Shown: piece by piece, positions 1-11,772 of the stretch
Layout of the letters: every line of letters starts with the position of its first letter
Position numbering within the stretch: the stretch's first letter is position 1
Assembly (NCBI GenBank): GCA_003254925.1
Contig: QANZ01033799.1
Span: 1 to 64,000 of the forward strand
Source of the DNA: Chamaecrista fasciculata
Taxonomy: Eukaryota > Streptophyta > Magnoliopsida > Fabales > Fabaceae
Reading direction: 5' to 3'
Length of the DNA: 64,000 nucleotides
The notes under the pieces: model-generated
Database searches by the model: none
What the model was told of the DNA's origin: nothing
The model's input: the letters and a program-made list of their open reading frames with translations, nothing else
Translations under genes and position numbers: made by a program

Positions 1-2489
1 TTTGGCAAGAAAACGAGAAGAGATGGTGAGCTATAGCAAAATAGTTGATATTGATTTAAACAACATGTCAAATTATTATAGTTAACATCATCTATTTTAA
101 TGAGTTTTAGGAATCTGAACTTGGAAAAGAACTGGGTCGTGGAGCCATGTATATTGTCAATCATACGAAGAAGGACGGTTCCTATGTCAATGATGCTGCC
201 AAAGATATATGTGTAAGTTTTATCATATTCAAAACTATGTATATATAGAATTTTTAATAAGAGAACTGGCTGTGAACATTTTTGTTTGGTAATGATCATG
301 TCTAGCTATGCATGTGCTATTAATTATCTTGCATTAATTAATCTTCCTCTGTTAGCTTCTGCAAATTATCTTAGTTATTACTTGTAATAATTCACTTCTA
401 TCTCTCTTTTACATCATTATTCAATAATAACACTTAGCTTCCTTTTTATACCATCTTCTTCTCTCACTCACTCTTGCTTTTGTCATTTCCTTCCTGCTTT
501 TATCTGTCTCTACCGAATGCCTCACCTTCTTTTCATTTTTATTACTCATTTAGCCGGCCTTGCCCTTTCTTCATCTTCACATCCATTGGATTGGACCTTT
601 CCTTTTTGTTCCTTTCCTTTTCTCTTCTAACCAACAAATTCTATTAATTAATTTATACATTACGATTTACGTTCCTACCTAGACCTCGTCAAATTCTGAG
701 TTCAAAGCACCCAAATTCCTATCTTTAGTTATCCTGCTCTCTATAAGACAATAAGTATAACTGCCGATTTTTTTCTTTTTTTTTTTGCAACCCAATTGTA
801 ATTATGGTCGATTAATGCAATGCAAGAAATGAATAGTATTAAATATTTAGAATCTAGCAATGCATTGTAAGATGGGATCTGAGCTGAGGAGTGATAGAAC
901 AATCCAGCTCAGCATTCTATAAGGGTATAGGAATGTATTGTAGTTATACTCAAATAAATCAGTTAGAGTTTGTTCTGAATTAGTTGTTAGTTAATCTGAT
1001 TAGTTAGCTTTGCATCTTGTTATTAACTCATTCAGGTGCTTATAAATACATGTAATAATTCTCTCAGTTAATCAATGCAATAAATCATTCTCTCTCTGTG
1101 TTCCATTTTCGTTCACACATTCCAGCTCAGCATTTCAGTTAGAGTAGCTTCAGTTTGTTACATCAGTTTTCCTGTTGTTATTTGTTGTTGTCTTTCTCTT
1201 CTATATAATGCCTTGTACTCGATTCTCTCATCAATTTAATACAGTTAAGTTTGTTATTTTCACATCTTCTCTAAACACTAACAAGGAGATCGAGACAAGG
1301 AAATGCAGAGAATTTGACTGATTCAATAAATAACATAACCTGCTTCATTTTGACTGATTCAATAAATAACATCTTCTGCAAATTATGACTAGTATGTGTA
1401 GTTTTCTATACATATAATGATAATATCACATTCACAATGAAATAAACAAATAAATGGATAAATAAATTCTATCAAGTAACAATACCTATTCCAATATATA
1501 TATGGTATGCCAAATTGCCAATGTCATCCAAGTGTATGAATATTTTACTATATATATATATATATATTTAGAGATGACATGACCAAAGTTGGATGTTTGA
1601 AATTTGGTGAGTTTTAAGGAGGCATGAGCATGTACGTGATTCAACCAAAACCAGACATGACCAAAGCCTCACAACACAATCTGTTTTGCATTGAAATTAA
1701 TTGCTCCTCTGTTTTATTTGTCTTTTTTATTGTGATGTTCTTGGGAGAAAAATGGTGAAATGGGAAGATTTGTGTGATGTATATATGATTGTGTGTGTGT
1801 TTTTGAATTTTTGGGGAGATAAGGTGATTGGGATTGGCAAATTATTATGACTAGTATATTTGTTTGATTGACTTGTCACATATTGATTTGTAGTTTTCTA
1901 TAAAAGAATTCTACTTTAAAATTTTCACTATGAAGGAACAAAGTGTTTTGATTCGTTATAGATGTGTTTCTATATGCAGGAAAAAATTATTGAGATTGAG
2001 TCAGAACAAAGTTCATCTCAAAAAATTGGACCCCACGATTCCCTTGCACAAGTATTAGACCCAGAACACTCAGGAAGAGTGCGTGGTTTAGGATTTGGAC
2101 CAACTCCTTCTCGTGTCTTTGGGTTATCCACTACTAGCTCAACTCCTAGGGACCGTACAAATGACTCAAACAAGATAACACAATTAGAGTCACAATTAAA
2201 GGTTGAAACTGAGCTAAGAAAGAAGATGCAAAGTTGTGTGAAATATATGTTCAAAAACATGTTTGGAATACAGCTCCACCACCAGAGTTTGCATCAATAA
2301 TGGATGTTGATGAGGTATATTACTAAAACTATTTATTAAAACACACATATTTACATATCAATTTTATTTGTAATTTAATGTTATAATTCATTTTTGCAGG
2401 AAATTCCATCTGATGTTCGTCCTTCATCTTCATCAAGTCATGCTCCATCATCCCTTCTTAGTGTTAGATCAACCTACTATCATTTCTAG
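1..2489 (+). pseudogene. CACTA (En/Spm-type) transposon gene, 3' exons, frameshifted
   Basis: Four exons can be read: 1-25, 111-212, 1980-2314 and 2400-2489, with GT-AG introns and a stop at 2487-2489. The second exon reads ELGRGAMYIVNHTKKDGSY and the third contains DSLAQVLDPEHSGRVRGLGFG. Both are typical of the conserved 'Transposase_24/Ptta' proteins encoded by plant CACTA elements, next to the tnp2 transposase. A short charged helix (LESQLKVETELRKKMQ) follows. Near 2263-2268 the frame breaks: downstream sequence reads APPPEFASIMDVDE only in another frame, which then continues in frame through the last exon (EIPSDVRPSSSSSH). The gene is therefore a pseudogene, or at least truncated. The 1.77 kb intron (213-1979) is large and includes a TATAAATA-containing, LTR-like stretch around 880-1,290. 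The 5' part of the gene lies outside the window. Family assignment is from recognised motifs; transposition competence is unlikely. Confidence 0.72.
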
Positions 2490-2572
2490 TAGATAAGACA
2501 GTTTCCATGAATATTTAAATTTATGTATGGATGAAAGTTTAATTTCCATGAATATTGAAATTTGTATGGATG

Positions 2573-2665
2573 NAGCCATTTAGCGGCGGTTCTTAAAACC
2601 GCCACGAAAAAAATTAGATTTATACGCCTGTGCATTTAGCGGCGGTTACAAAACCGCCACCACAT
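2573..2665. repeat. CACTA-like subterminal GCGGCGGTT palindromes
   Basis: Two short palindromic repeats, GCGGCGGTT...AACCGCCAC at 2583-2605 and again at about 2639-2660, lie just downstream of the CACTA-type gene. Repeated GC-rich motifs of this kind are usual near the ends of CACTA elements, so this is probably the 3' subterminal region. I could not identify the exact terminal CACTA/TAGTG. One undetermined base (N) is at 2573. Confidence 0.5.
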
Positions 2666-3359
2666 TAAATTATGTTTATTTACCTACGCATATAAAATAA
2701 TGACATATATGACTTACATCATGAATAAATATTATAATTTTTAAATTTTTCATAAAGATGTATAGATTTTTAATTATTTTGTATAAAAATATATACTCAT
2801 TGTGTCACATCATTTCAAGAATTTAACATGTCAACTCGTGTATCTGTGTCAATGTCAATAATTTATACCTGATTATGAGAGCCGTACCTATGAGTCACAC
2901 ATTAGTATAGCCTTAATCTACAATAAAGCAACCTACGAGTCTTATCTTAGTCGGCCTTAATCTACTTTAACTATATACAACCCATAACAAGCAGCACATA
3001 CTGAGATTGTAAAAGCATCACCATTTAAAGTTTTTCCTCATGTTATGTCTTTATTTGGAGTTGTGTGCTTAATATTTATGTTATATTCTACTGGAAGAGA
3101 GTTCCTTCCCTTCAGTGTAAAATCTGGTACCACATTGTTGAAGGGTCTTACTATGATTACACATGTTTGCAGCAAATCCATAATTTTCACTTTAGTCAGA
3201 GTAGATACTTTAATTTGTTACTGAATTTTTAAAATTCCTTTTTGACTACTAGATTTAAATGATAATTCAGAAAACATTAAGCTCTAATAGAATGATAGAA
3301 AACTCAATTTGTGCTATTGCATTTGACTACTATATTGCAATAACAATATACATTTTTTG

Positions 3360-4035
3360 ACCTCTGACAAGTTTTTTTGGTGAAAGTTTTATTTGGTACT
3401 TCAGGTTTGTTCAAAGTTCTGTTTTAGTCTCTCATCTTTTTCTGTTTCTGTTTTGGTCCCTCAAGTTTTCAAAACATTCTACCGTTAGTCCTTCATTATT
3501 TTTCATCCAATTTTCCGTTAAATAAAAGAAAAAATTAGTTTACATTTCTCACAAGTTTTTTTTTTGCATTAAGGTCCTTTCTTTTTATAATATGATCAAA
3601 ATGTAAGAAAATATAAATAAATTGGGATTTGAAACAATTTTGCAACCTAGCCAAATCGACTCTTCTCCTCCTTCTTCAATCACAACATTGTTGTTCTTCT
3701 TCCTTACTGCCTCCAGCGATGGATCCTCAAATCACAACATCTTGTCTTCAAATTAAATCACAACACCTTCTTCTTTTTCAAATCAAAGCACCATTCATCT
3801 TCTTCTTCCCTCAAATCACAGCCTCGCCACGACATCCACTTCTTCCCTCAAATCACAGCACCTCCGCTGGTGTTCATGGCGATGGGTCTTCAAACCACAG
3901 CACCACTACCAGCGTCCCTCCGTTGCATCATCGACTTCAGTGTCGGCATCAATGTTGTGAGACGTCGGCGGTGTTGTGATTTGAGGAAAGAAGAAGATTT
4001 TCTTTCATTCAGGTCCCTTATTCATCTTAGAATAG
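3360..4035. repeat. Transposon-derived stretch with repeated TCAAATCACAGCA motif, no gene
   Basis: The segment starts with T-rich 'GTTTTGGTCCCTCAAG' type sequence like the ends of other elements in this window (compare 13,590-13,650). It then has several loosely repeated copies of CTCAAATCACAGCACC with CTTCTTC tracts (3,720-3,900). A 116-codon open frame here is low complexity and I do not consider it a gene. I saw no matching segment in the right arm, so it is probably an insertion specific to the left arm. Confidence 0.4.
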
Positions 4036-4039
4036 TCCA

Positions 4040-6740
4040 TAAAGTTTATCATCTTTATTAAACTTATAAGTTCATAACCTTCATTTTCATTTTCCCCCAA
4101 TAAAAATTATAAACTTTTTTGGACTATTCTTAGATGAACCAAGGACCTGAATGAAAGAAAATCTTGAAAGAAGGGATAAAATTTTGATAAAAATGTTGGA
4201 ATCTGTTAATTTTTGGACCAAAATATACCATATGGACCCTTTTTATTAACGAAGTAAACCTCGAGCCCAATTTTAATTTTTTTTGAACCATAGGAATCCA
4301 ATCTTTAATTACACCATAAACCACCTGGACCTTAGCTTCATTACAATTTACCCAAAAAAAATTGCCAAAAATGGGTGCCTTTGTCATCCATTTAAAAAAT
4401 GAGCCAATACGAGCTAATCCATTTTACAAAACATGTCAAATTTATTAGCCCAACTCGGATTTATTTTAAGGAGCTACTACATCAGCCCATCATGCTCAGT
4501 TGATTTTGACAGCTTTATAATCAAGCTTCAAAAAACTCTAGATTGCCTCAAAATCGACTTACTTTGTTGCCACATTTCAAAAAAAAATATATATAAACTT
4601 TAATTTGGAGATATTTGGATGTATGAATAAATTTATTGGGGGGTGGGTTAGTTTGGAGTTATGTTGTTTAGTGCTAGTATTTTTTATCCATAGATGTTTC
4701 ATTATATTGCCCAATTACATTATACCTTAGATTTGACTCTTGTTCTGATTTAGCAAAAAAAAAAAAGAATTATTAAATTTTATTTTAGTATTTTTTGACA
4801 TTAATGTCGATAATTAATTCAATAAAATCCAAAAACAATTGACGTGTTTATCTTATCATCTTATCCAAAAACAACCGACGTGTTTATCTTATCATCTTAT
4901 CCAAAAACAATTGACGTGTTTATATTATCATCTTATCCAAAAACAACTGACGTGCTTATCTTATCATCTTATACAATATATTGATTATCCTGATAACATA
5001 TATAAATATTCAACGTTGCCTCTTGATAAGATCAAAATACAGTGGTCCCTTCTTTCTCTCAATTCAACATTGCTCCTTCTTAAGATCAGCTAACAGTGGT
5101 TCCTTCTTTCTCTTCATTAAACATTGGAGGCTGATTTTGATCAGACAATGATATACCAAATATTTTCATAGGAAACATTTTATTTCAAAATATTTGGTGT
5201 ACCATTGCTCTGATTAAAATTCTTTGTTTCCATCACATATAAATATTCAACGTTCCCCCGGATAACATCAAAATACAGTGGTTCCTTCTTTCTCTTCATT
5301 CACCATTGTCCCTTGTTAAGCTCAGTTTACAGTGGTTCCCCTCTTTCTCTTCATTTGACATTGGAGGCAGATTTTGATAAGACAATGGTATGCCAAATAT
5401 TTTAATAGGAAACATTTTGTTTCAAAATATTTAGTATAGCATTGATTTGATTAAAATTATTTGTTTCCATTACAAAGGAATCATCCTATTTATCAAGATT
5501 CAAGGCTTCTTTTTTTAGCTCCATTTATGACTTGAGACTAATTTTGATCGGGCAATGGAATATTAAATAATTTTAGACTATAGTCTTATCAAAAGATTTT
5601 GTGTTGCATTGTTCTGATTAAAATTCTTTTCTTTTCATAAAAAAAGAATCATGCTACATACGAGATCATAGGTGAATATATTTCTTGATACCATCTAAAT
5701 TAAATATCAAGATTCAAGGTTCTTCTATTTTCTTTTTCTTCATTAAAGATTTGAGATTAAGCGATGATTGACTAGTTCGCTCGTGTATGTGCAATTCATT
5801 GCATTCTTTCCATGAATTGAGGGCACGGGTTCAAAATCGGCACTAAAACAAAAATTAAGCAATGATTGGGGATTATATTCTAAGGTTTTACTCTTTTAGG
5901 TTTTTCAGACTTGGGAGTAAAAGAGAGGCAAGAAGAAGAGTTTATTTTTTCATAAGTAGAAAAATAATTGGCTATTTGGTAGAAAATTTCTTCTATCTGC
6001 AAATATTTTATAACCAATATGAGTGATTGTCAGTTGTGTTTTTTCAGTGTTACCTAAATTCTTTTTATTTGTCCATTTTCTTCTGCACAGGACAAAATTA
6101 ACTTGACCTATAGTTGTATTTTACTCTTCTATGCAATCATCCCTGTCAATTTGTTCTTTTTTTTTCTAAAGATTTTGTTTTATCCTTTTCTTGCCATTTA
6201 AACCAAATTTCTACTGCTTTTAATGTTATATAAAGCATTTTGAGCATCTCATTACATGAGTCTATGTATTGTGCACACTCATGCATTGACTCAAGTCAAG
6301 CTAATTTTAATGGTGTAGCTTTAAATTTAAATATGAATAAATAACATATTTCCCACTTAATTCACACTTGCAAAATAGAGCTCATGTTCAAAGAATATGA
6401 TTTTGTTTCAATTTTATGCTTGCAAAGTTACTAAAATTAATGATATTAGAGGTAATTTTTCAATATATCGTAAAATTATGATTTAGTCTTTATATATTAA
6501 ATATTTAAGAAATTGACATGTCAAACAATAGAAAATAAAATGAAATATATGACATGTGTCATGAATAAATATTATAATTTTTTAAAATTTCATAAAGATT
6601 TATAGATTTTTAATTATTTTTGTATAAAAATATAAGTCTGTTATGTCATATAATTTCAAGAATTCAACGTGTTAACTGCGTCAATATCATATCATATACC
6701 TGTGTCAATGTCTATACTTTATAGGCTCCACTAAAGTCAC
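4040..6740 (-). repeat. Non-coding repeat unit A (left arm)
   Basis: This is the inverted copy of the dispersed unit that also occurs at 24,840-26,943 (B), 41,010-45,300 (C), 47,630-50,080 (D) and 50,222-51,740 (E). Recognisable landmarks are a CTCTTTTTCTCCCCAGCCTG-like stretch, repeated CCACTGTATACTGATCTTATC segments, and an approximately 220 bp tandem duplication (5,000-5,440). It shares with unit C the duplicated 220 bp segment, the four-copy 36 bp minisatellite and the extension 4,040-4,430. It shares with unit B its junction to the SKU5 3' flank. No coding potential is visible. Confidence 0.75.
4831..4974. repeat. 36 bp minisatellite, four copies
   Basis: Four head-to-tail units of 36 bp, each containing GACGTGTTTATCTTATCATC with one or two changes, give a periodic 12-residue open frame that is not a gene. 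The same minisatellite appears inverted in unit C near 44,406-44,552. Units B and D hold a single copy. Confidence 0.9.
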
Positions 6741-7076
6741 TAGAATAAGAACAAAAAAAGCAACACATTTCAAGTTCTAACTTGAAAACAAGAAGATTTA
6801 CAGCACCAATAAAGACAAATACCACATTTAAAATTAAAAAGGTAACACACCTTGCCTTCCTATGTGAGATTTTTCCTTTTTTTTCCCTTTTTTATGTCAG
6901 AAGCAGTCATTTAAACAACACGCTTGGATGTGACATGTGGCATTTCCTTAAAATTAATTCACACAAATGCTAATGCAATATTGCAATCTAATTTTACTTT
7001 TTTTTTTTTCAGTTGGTATCACTTTTTCTTTTTGTAATTTCTCTCTTCAAATTTTCATATTTTATCTCTCTCTTAT

Positions 7077-7342
7077 TTGGATAAAATGAAAATATTAAAA
7101 TAATTTAAAGAAAATAATTTTTTTGATATTGAGTTAGAACCTAGAGACAAAAAATCATTTTTGAAATTATTTTGTTGAAATTATTTAAAATCAAAAGATA
7201 CTACAGAAATTATTATTCAAAAATTATTTATTTTATTCAAATTATTTTACAAATGATTTTTTTACTCTAATTAAGTTCTATTTCAATTATATTAAAAAAA
7301 TTATTTTCTTTAAATCATTTAATTTTTTTTTATTTTATCCAA
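7077..7342. mobile_element. MITE-like AT-rich inverted-repeat element in left arm only
   Basis: Its ends are TTGGATAAAATGAAAATATT and the inverted AATATT..ATTTTATCCAA form, and the two inner halves pair over roughly 45 bases (GAAAATAATTTTTT against AAAAAATTATTTTC). The matching place in the right arm near 24,530-24,560 lacks it, so it inserted after the duplication or was lost there. I found no clear target-site duplication, so the superfamily is unassigned. Confidence 0.55.
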
Positions 7343-8070
7343 GTTCGAATCTTACTATACGGAATCCAAGTTCGAATCTTGAGTGCTTTCCCTATCATAT
7401 CACTTGCTTCATTTGTTCTTTTCTTTTCTAATAAAAAAAATTGTTGTTTTCTTTACTGTTTTCTTTTTTTTGAATTTCACTTGTTATGACCCAAGATCCA
7501 CAAATTGGGTCTCACATCTGGATGGGACAAGAAGATCAAGATGGTTGCCATTTTGCCTGTTTGTTGCTTCCAAAACGGTAAGACATTCATGGTCCTTGAA
7601 TAATGTTGGATTAAATTATACTCTCAATTAATAAAACTTGAACATATAAATCTTGTCTTCTTTTTCTCTTTTTGGTCAATGGAATCATATAACTCTTGTC
7701 GAGTGTTGTTACAACTCTGATAAGGAAGGAAGTTTTGGTAGTTGAAAGAATATTTACATGTGGGAATATGACGAAGGGAAAATATAATTTCAAGGTACAT
7801 AATGATATCAGAGATGGGGGAACATCAAAAGAAACAATTTGATTCACACACGTGTCATTTGATTAATTGTCATCCAAGTACATAAATTATAGGCACTAAA
7901 AGAATTACAAGTCCCAATCAATTAAACGAGGAACCCAAGAGATAGGAAAGAATTTAAGTCAAAATCACTAGTAGATTGATATGAACAAAACTAAACTTAC
8001 AATCCTAAGAACTCAACCACAAACCTTGCTCACTCCAGGAAGCAACATAGAGGATGTTCGAAAATGTACT

Positions 8071-11000
8071 TTAGTGGAAAACATGGATGAAGGCACAAAT
8101 AAACATCAAGAAAGTGAACAACAGCCTCAATCTATTCTCGCCAACTGATGGAGCTGAAGAAATGTCTTGTGGCCTAAATGAAAAAGAAAAAGATTGGAAT
8201 CAAAATCAAAATTAAGCCAAAGTGATAAATTTATAGTTATTGGTGAGTTTGATTGTAGAACATACTTTTGCATTTTACTTAGGGCACCACAGTAAAGAAC
8301 GTTGTCTGGAATGGGTAGCTCAGTCTTGTTAGTAGCCTCTGGATTGACAACCCTGAGATATGTTTCTTGACCAAGATACCAAGAGTCAAGGTTTTCTGTT
8401 CTGAGATTCCAAATCCCAACATTGTCAAGTGAAACCAAAATTGCTGTCCATGCTCCAGGATAAACCTAGATGAAGGTGAAAGGAACAAAGGAGCTCTTAT
8501 AAATGGATAAATAAAATGAAAATAATAACCAGAAAAAAGACTTGGTGAAATAGTGATAATGAACAACTTGGCGAAAAGTATATATTAAATATAATGAAAA
8601 TAATAACCAGAAAAAAGAAAAATTAATATTAACCGCCAAGTTGTTCATTATTTTATCACAGAAGTAACAGTTATGGAGCAAGATCAAAGACTAGGCTTTT
8701 CAATATTCTAGAACAAGAAAAAGCCATAAAATTGCTAGACCAGTAGTTACCACTATATCTTTTATCCTAGATCACAGAACTAGCTTAGTACTAGACTGCA
8801 TTATGAAAAGAGGATTCCAATTGCATTGATTTAGAAGGTCCACACAACAACACATTTGACAAGAGTCAAAGAGCTGGCCAGAAACACATAAGAACAAGGA
8901 ATTTCTAAGCAAGGAAAAAGAAGAGCTTTGAGCAAAACCAACAAAGCTTGTAAGTTGTATTAATGTGTTTGAGAGTTTTCGACAAACGAAAAAAAGGTAC
9001 CTGTGTAGTAGTGCGAGCTATTCCGTCCCACTTATTATATGTACCCCTGCTACTGTCAGACCACTCACCATAATCCATCCTGCAGTAAGTCAATTAAATT
9101 TGTTTTATTAAAACCTTAAAAGTAACATCCCCCTGTATACAAGGAACAACAATTAAATAAGAGGACATTTGCCATTACCCTACAACAAAAAATGCATATC
9201 CACTCAAATGGTAGGTATGCATCTTGGTGTCATTATTCTGCAGTATGATTTCGATAAATCCTCTAAAAGTTCCATTGATTACAGATGTTTCAGCCCGAGA
9301 TGGTCCTGTTAGAGGCTTGGTGGGAAAATCAAGCTTGTATACTCCCTTCACTTTGAACCAGTCAGCAAGCCTGATTGGAGTGGACGGCTTGACAAAAGAG
9401 ATCCCACTGAGTGTAGCTCGGTGCTTCCCGTTAACCTTCTCATGTGGTTTATTTCTCAATACGTAAATTTCAGTCACATTGATGGAACCATATCTGAAAG
9501 AACCTTGAGGGTTTGGGCGAGCACCACTGGCTGATACATTCCATCTGCACAGTCAACCACATAATTCTGAAGGCTCATTTAGATGTTTACAACTATACAA
9601 ACTTCAGTGGGATTATGCTTATACAAAATAGCTTCACATTCTCTACAGATTGGATATACATATGCAGATTAAGATAAGACATACAGAGTGACATGGTGAC
9701 ATTATCCATTTTAAACACCATACCATAAAATGTAACAACAAAAATTGCATCTAGAAGTATCTCCTTCAAATTTTTCCACTTCCTTTAACATCCCAAAACC
9801 AATATATTACTTCAACATTTAACAAAACACAATCATGAAGAACTTGTGCTATAAAAGAACCATAGAAAGAGACCTGATAGATCGTGCTTGGTTCATTGAG
9901 AAGGTCTTGTCATATTGGTCGGCTGGAGGGTCTGGAAGAGGACCAGCTGCCTTTCCCTTGGAATTTGTATAGTGCAATATACCAACTCCAGTAACTCTTT
10001 GCCAACGCGATTCATTCACAAATCTGGCACTTGCCACGATGTAGTAATCTGTGCTAGCATTCTGATCCATGGTTACCAGAAAAGAATAAGATTGTCCAAC
10101 ATGAATATCTAAGCTAGTGTAGTTCTGTTGCACAGTATAAGATCCTTCAGTCTCAGCTAAAAGCAAGTTATGGTTCTGGATCCTGAAATTCAGACTAGTT
10201 GATACACCAACATTGTGTACACGAATCCGATAAGTTTTCCCTGTTCAACATTATAGTGTCATTAAAAATGTTCAAAGAGTAAATCATCATCAAGAAGGTT
10301 GTAGCACAACAGTAACTACAGCATTGATGCAATATTTGTGACGTTTAACTTCAAGTAGCGTTTCCATTAACACATTATAATTTAATACACTTTGAACTAC
10401 AAGTAGGATTGCTATTAATAGACTTTTATGCATAATTGTTCGTTGGGAGAACCACAAAGTCCTTTCTAAATTAGTAACACACATGTTTGTTAAATACATC
10501 GATCATGTACTCGACATAGTAGTATAAAACTGCCCAAACAAAAAGTGAAAAACAATTCATGAAGAGGACTTGAGGTGCCTCTTCCTACCACTTTTTCTTT
10601 TGTCATACAGAGAAGATATGGAAATGCTTCACGTCCCTGATGTTAATTGACTTAGAGTTGAAATAACCAACATATGTTAGTCAGTAATTATTTAGTTTCT
10701 ATCCTCAAACTAATATAAGGTCTTCTTGGACAATACAGACTGCCACTATAAAGAACAATGGCAAAAACAAACCGAACTCGAGTTGAATAATTTTTGAGAA
10801 CCTACCAGGATGAACCTCAATTGTTTCATAATCAATGCCATCGGGAACAAGTGTATCATTATATCGATAAGGTCCTTTCCCGTTGATAAGAACACCATCT
10901 GGCATCCCCAGGTCTTTCCCTGCATCAAGGGCCTTCCGCAAATCCTGCATTCCAAAGCAAAATCAGTATCAAACAGAAAACCAGCATGACATTACAATGC

Positions 11001-11772
11001 AATGATTCTACCAACAACACGGACCGTATGATTCCTGGTGTACCAATCTCCAATGAAGATTTCAATGTCCCCATAGGGAGTATCAAAAGGAATAGGAATG
11101 ATTTCGCGGTTGTTTATGATGAAGCCTCCAAATCCACCAGCAGCTCTCTGGAAATTGAGAGAGGGAAAGTAGTAAAAGCTTCCAATCTGATCCTTCACCT
11201 GAAACTGGTAAGTCCAGTTCCACTTTGGAGGAATGGGGCAATTCGTGCCAGCAAGTCCATCTTGCCATGAACTTCGCCGTTGCTGAATCCCAGACCTGTC
11301 CAATCCCACAAATTCAACTATTTTTTTTTCTATTTGTCAACAAAATCAAGAGTGAATGAATTCAAATTGGGAATGAATCGTACCAGTGAATGAGGAGGTC
11401 TTCGTCCAATTTGTTTCGAACATTAACAACGACATTGTTATTAGTGGTGGAATTAATAGTCGGACCTGGAAACTGCTTGTTGATAGCAATAACCTAGCAG
11501 ATAAATAGTACATAAATGAAAGCCTGAGGTTAAAGACGATATAGCTAGCTAGCTAGCTCTTTGAAGTGAACAGTAACTAATTCTGAGGAGCTTATTAAGT
11601 ATGTATGTTGTAGTTAAGCAAGTGAGAGTAAGAAACGAACCTGTTGAGGAACTCCAAGAGGAGAGGCAGTAATGTAAGAGACCTCGAAGTTATAGAAAAC
11701 AGTGGGATCGAGAGCACAAGAAAATGCGAAAAGCAAGAGAATAGTGAGAAAAGAGAGAAGTAGATCTGGCAT
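8071..11772 (-). CDS. SKU5: SKU5-like GPI-anchored multicopper-oxidase-related protein, copy A
   Basis: Nine exons on the minus strand, all with GT-AG introns: 11641-11772, 11384-11493, 11025-11295, 10806-10944, 9874-10240, 9179-9544, 9001-9079, 8266-8465 and 8071-8173. They encode 588 residues, the usual SKU5 length. The protein has an N-terminal signal peptide (about 1-20), three cupredoxin-like domains, many N-glycosylation sequons (NWT, NHT, NDT, NYT, NVS, NGT) and a hydrophobic C-terminal tail (about 569-588) suited to a GPI anchor. Histidines that bind copper in ascorbate oxidase are replaced: HWSG at 80-83 instead of HWHG, FYYFPSL at about 121-127 instead of FYHGHLG, and no Cys-His pair in domain 3. 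An oxidase reaction is therefore unlikely. Family members act at the plasma membrane and wall in directional cell growth. Copy B at 20,210 is nearly identical. Differences include a Glu for Asp and an Ile for Val in exon 3 and an altered C-terminus. No frame break was found. Confidence 0.93.
8466..9000 (-). repeat. Intron 7 of copy A with internal tandem duplication and 13 bp inverted repeat
   Basis: ATGAAAATAATAACCAGAAA occurs twice (about 8,516 and 8,594). GAACAACTTGGCG at 8,561-8,573 is inverted as CGCCAAGTTGTTC at 8,634-8,646. Copy B has a single version followed by a poly-A run. This is the clearest structural difference inside the two genes and does not touch the exons. Confidence 0.7.

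Noticed and set aside
880..1290. TATAAATA-containing stretch in the CACTA intron considered as a solo LTR
   Set aside because: The leader-like composition is suggestive, but I could not define TG...CA ends or a target duplication, so no separate feature is claimed.
3629..3979. 116-codon open frame
   Set aside because: Low-complexity Ser/His/Pro sequence made from repeated TCAAATCACAGCA motifs, with no counterpart in the right arm; not a credible gene.
4831..4974. Regular direct repeats considered as a CRISPR array
   Set aside because: Units are contiguous without spacers and the DNA is plant nuclear; this is a minisatellite.
4839..5093. 84-codon frame with 12-residue repeats
   Set aside because: It is the translation of the 36 bp minisatellite, not a repeat protein gene.
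10986..11270. 94-codon plus-strand frame opposite SKU5 copy A (also seen opposite copy B at 20,708-20,980)
   Set aside because: Antisense shadow of exon 3; conserved only because the exon is conserved.
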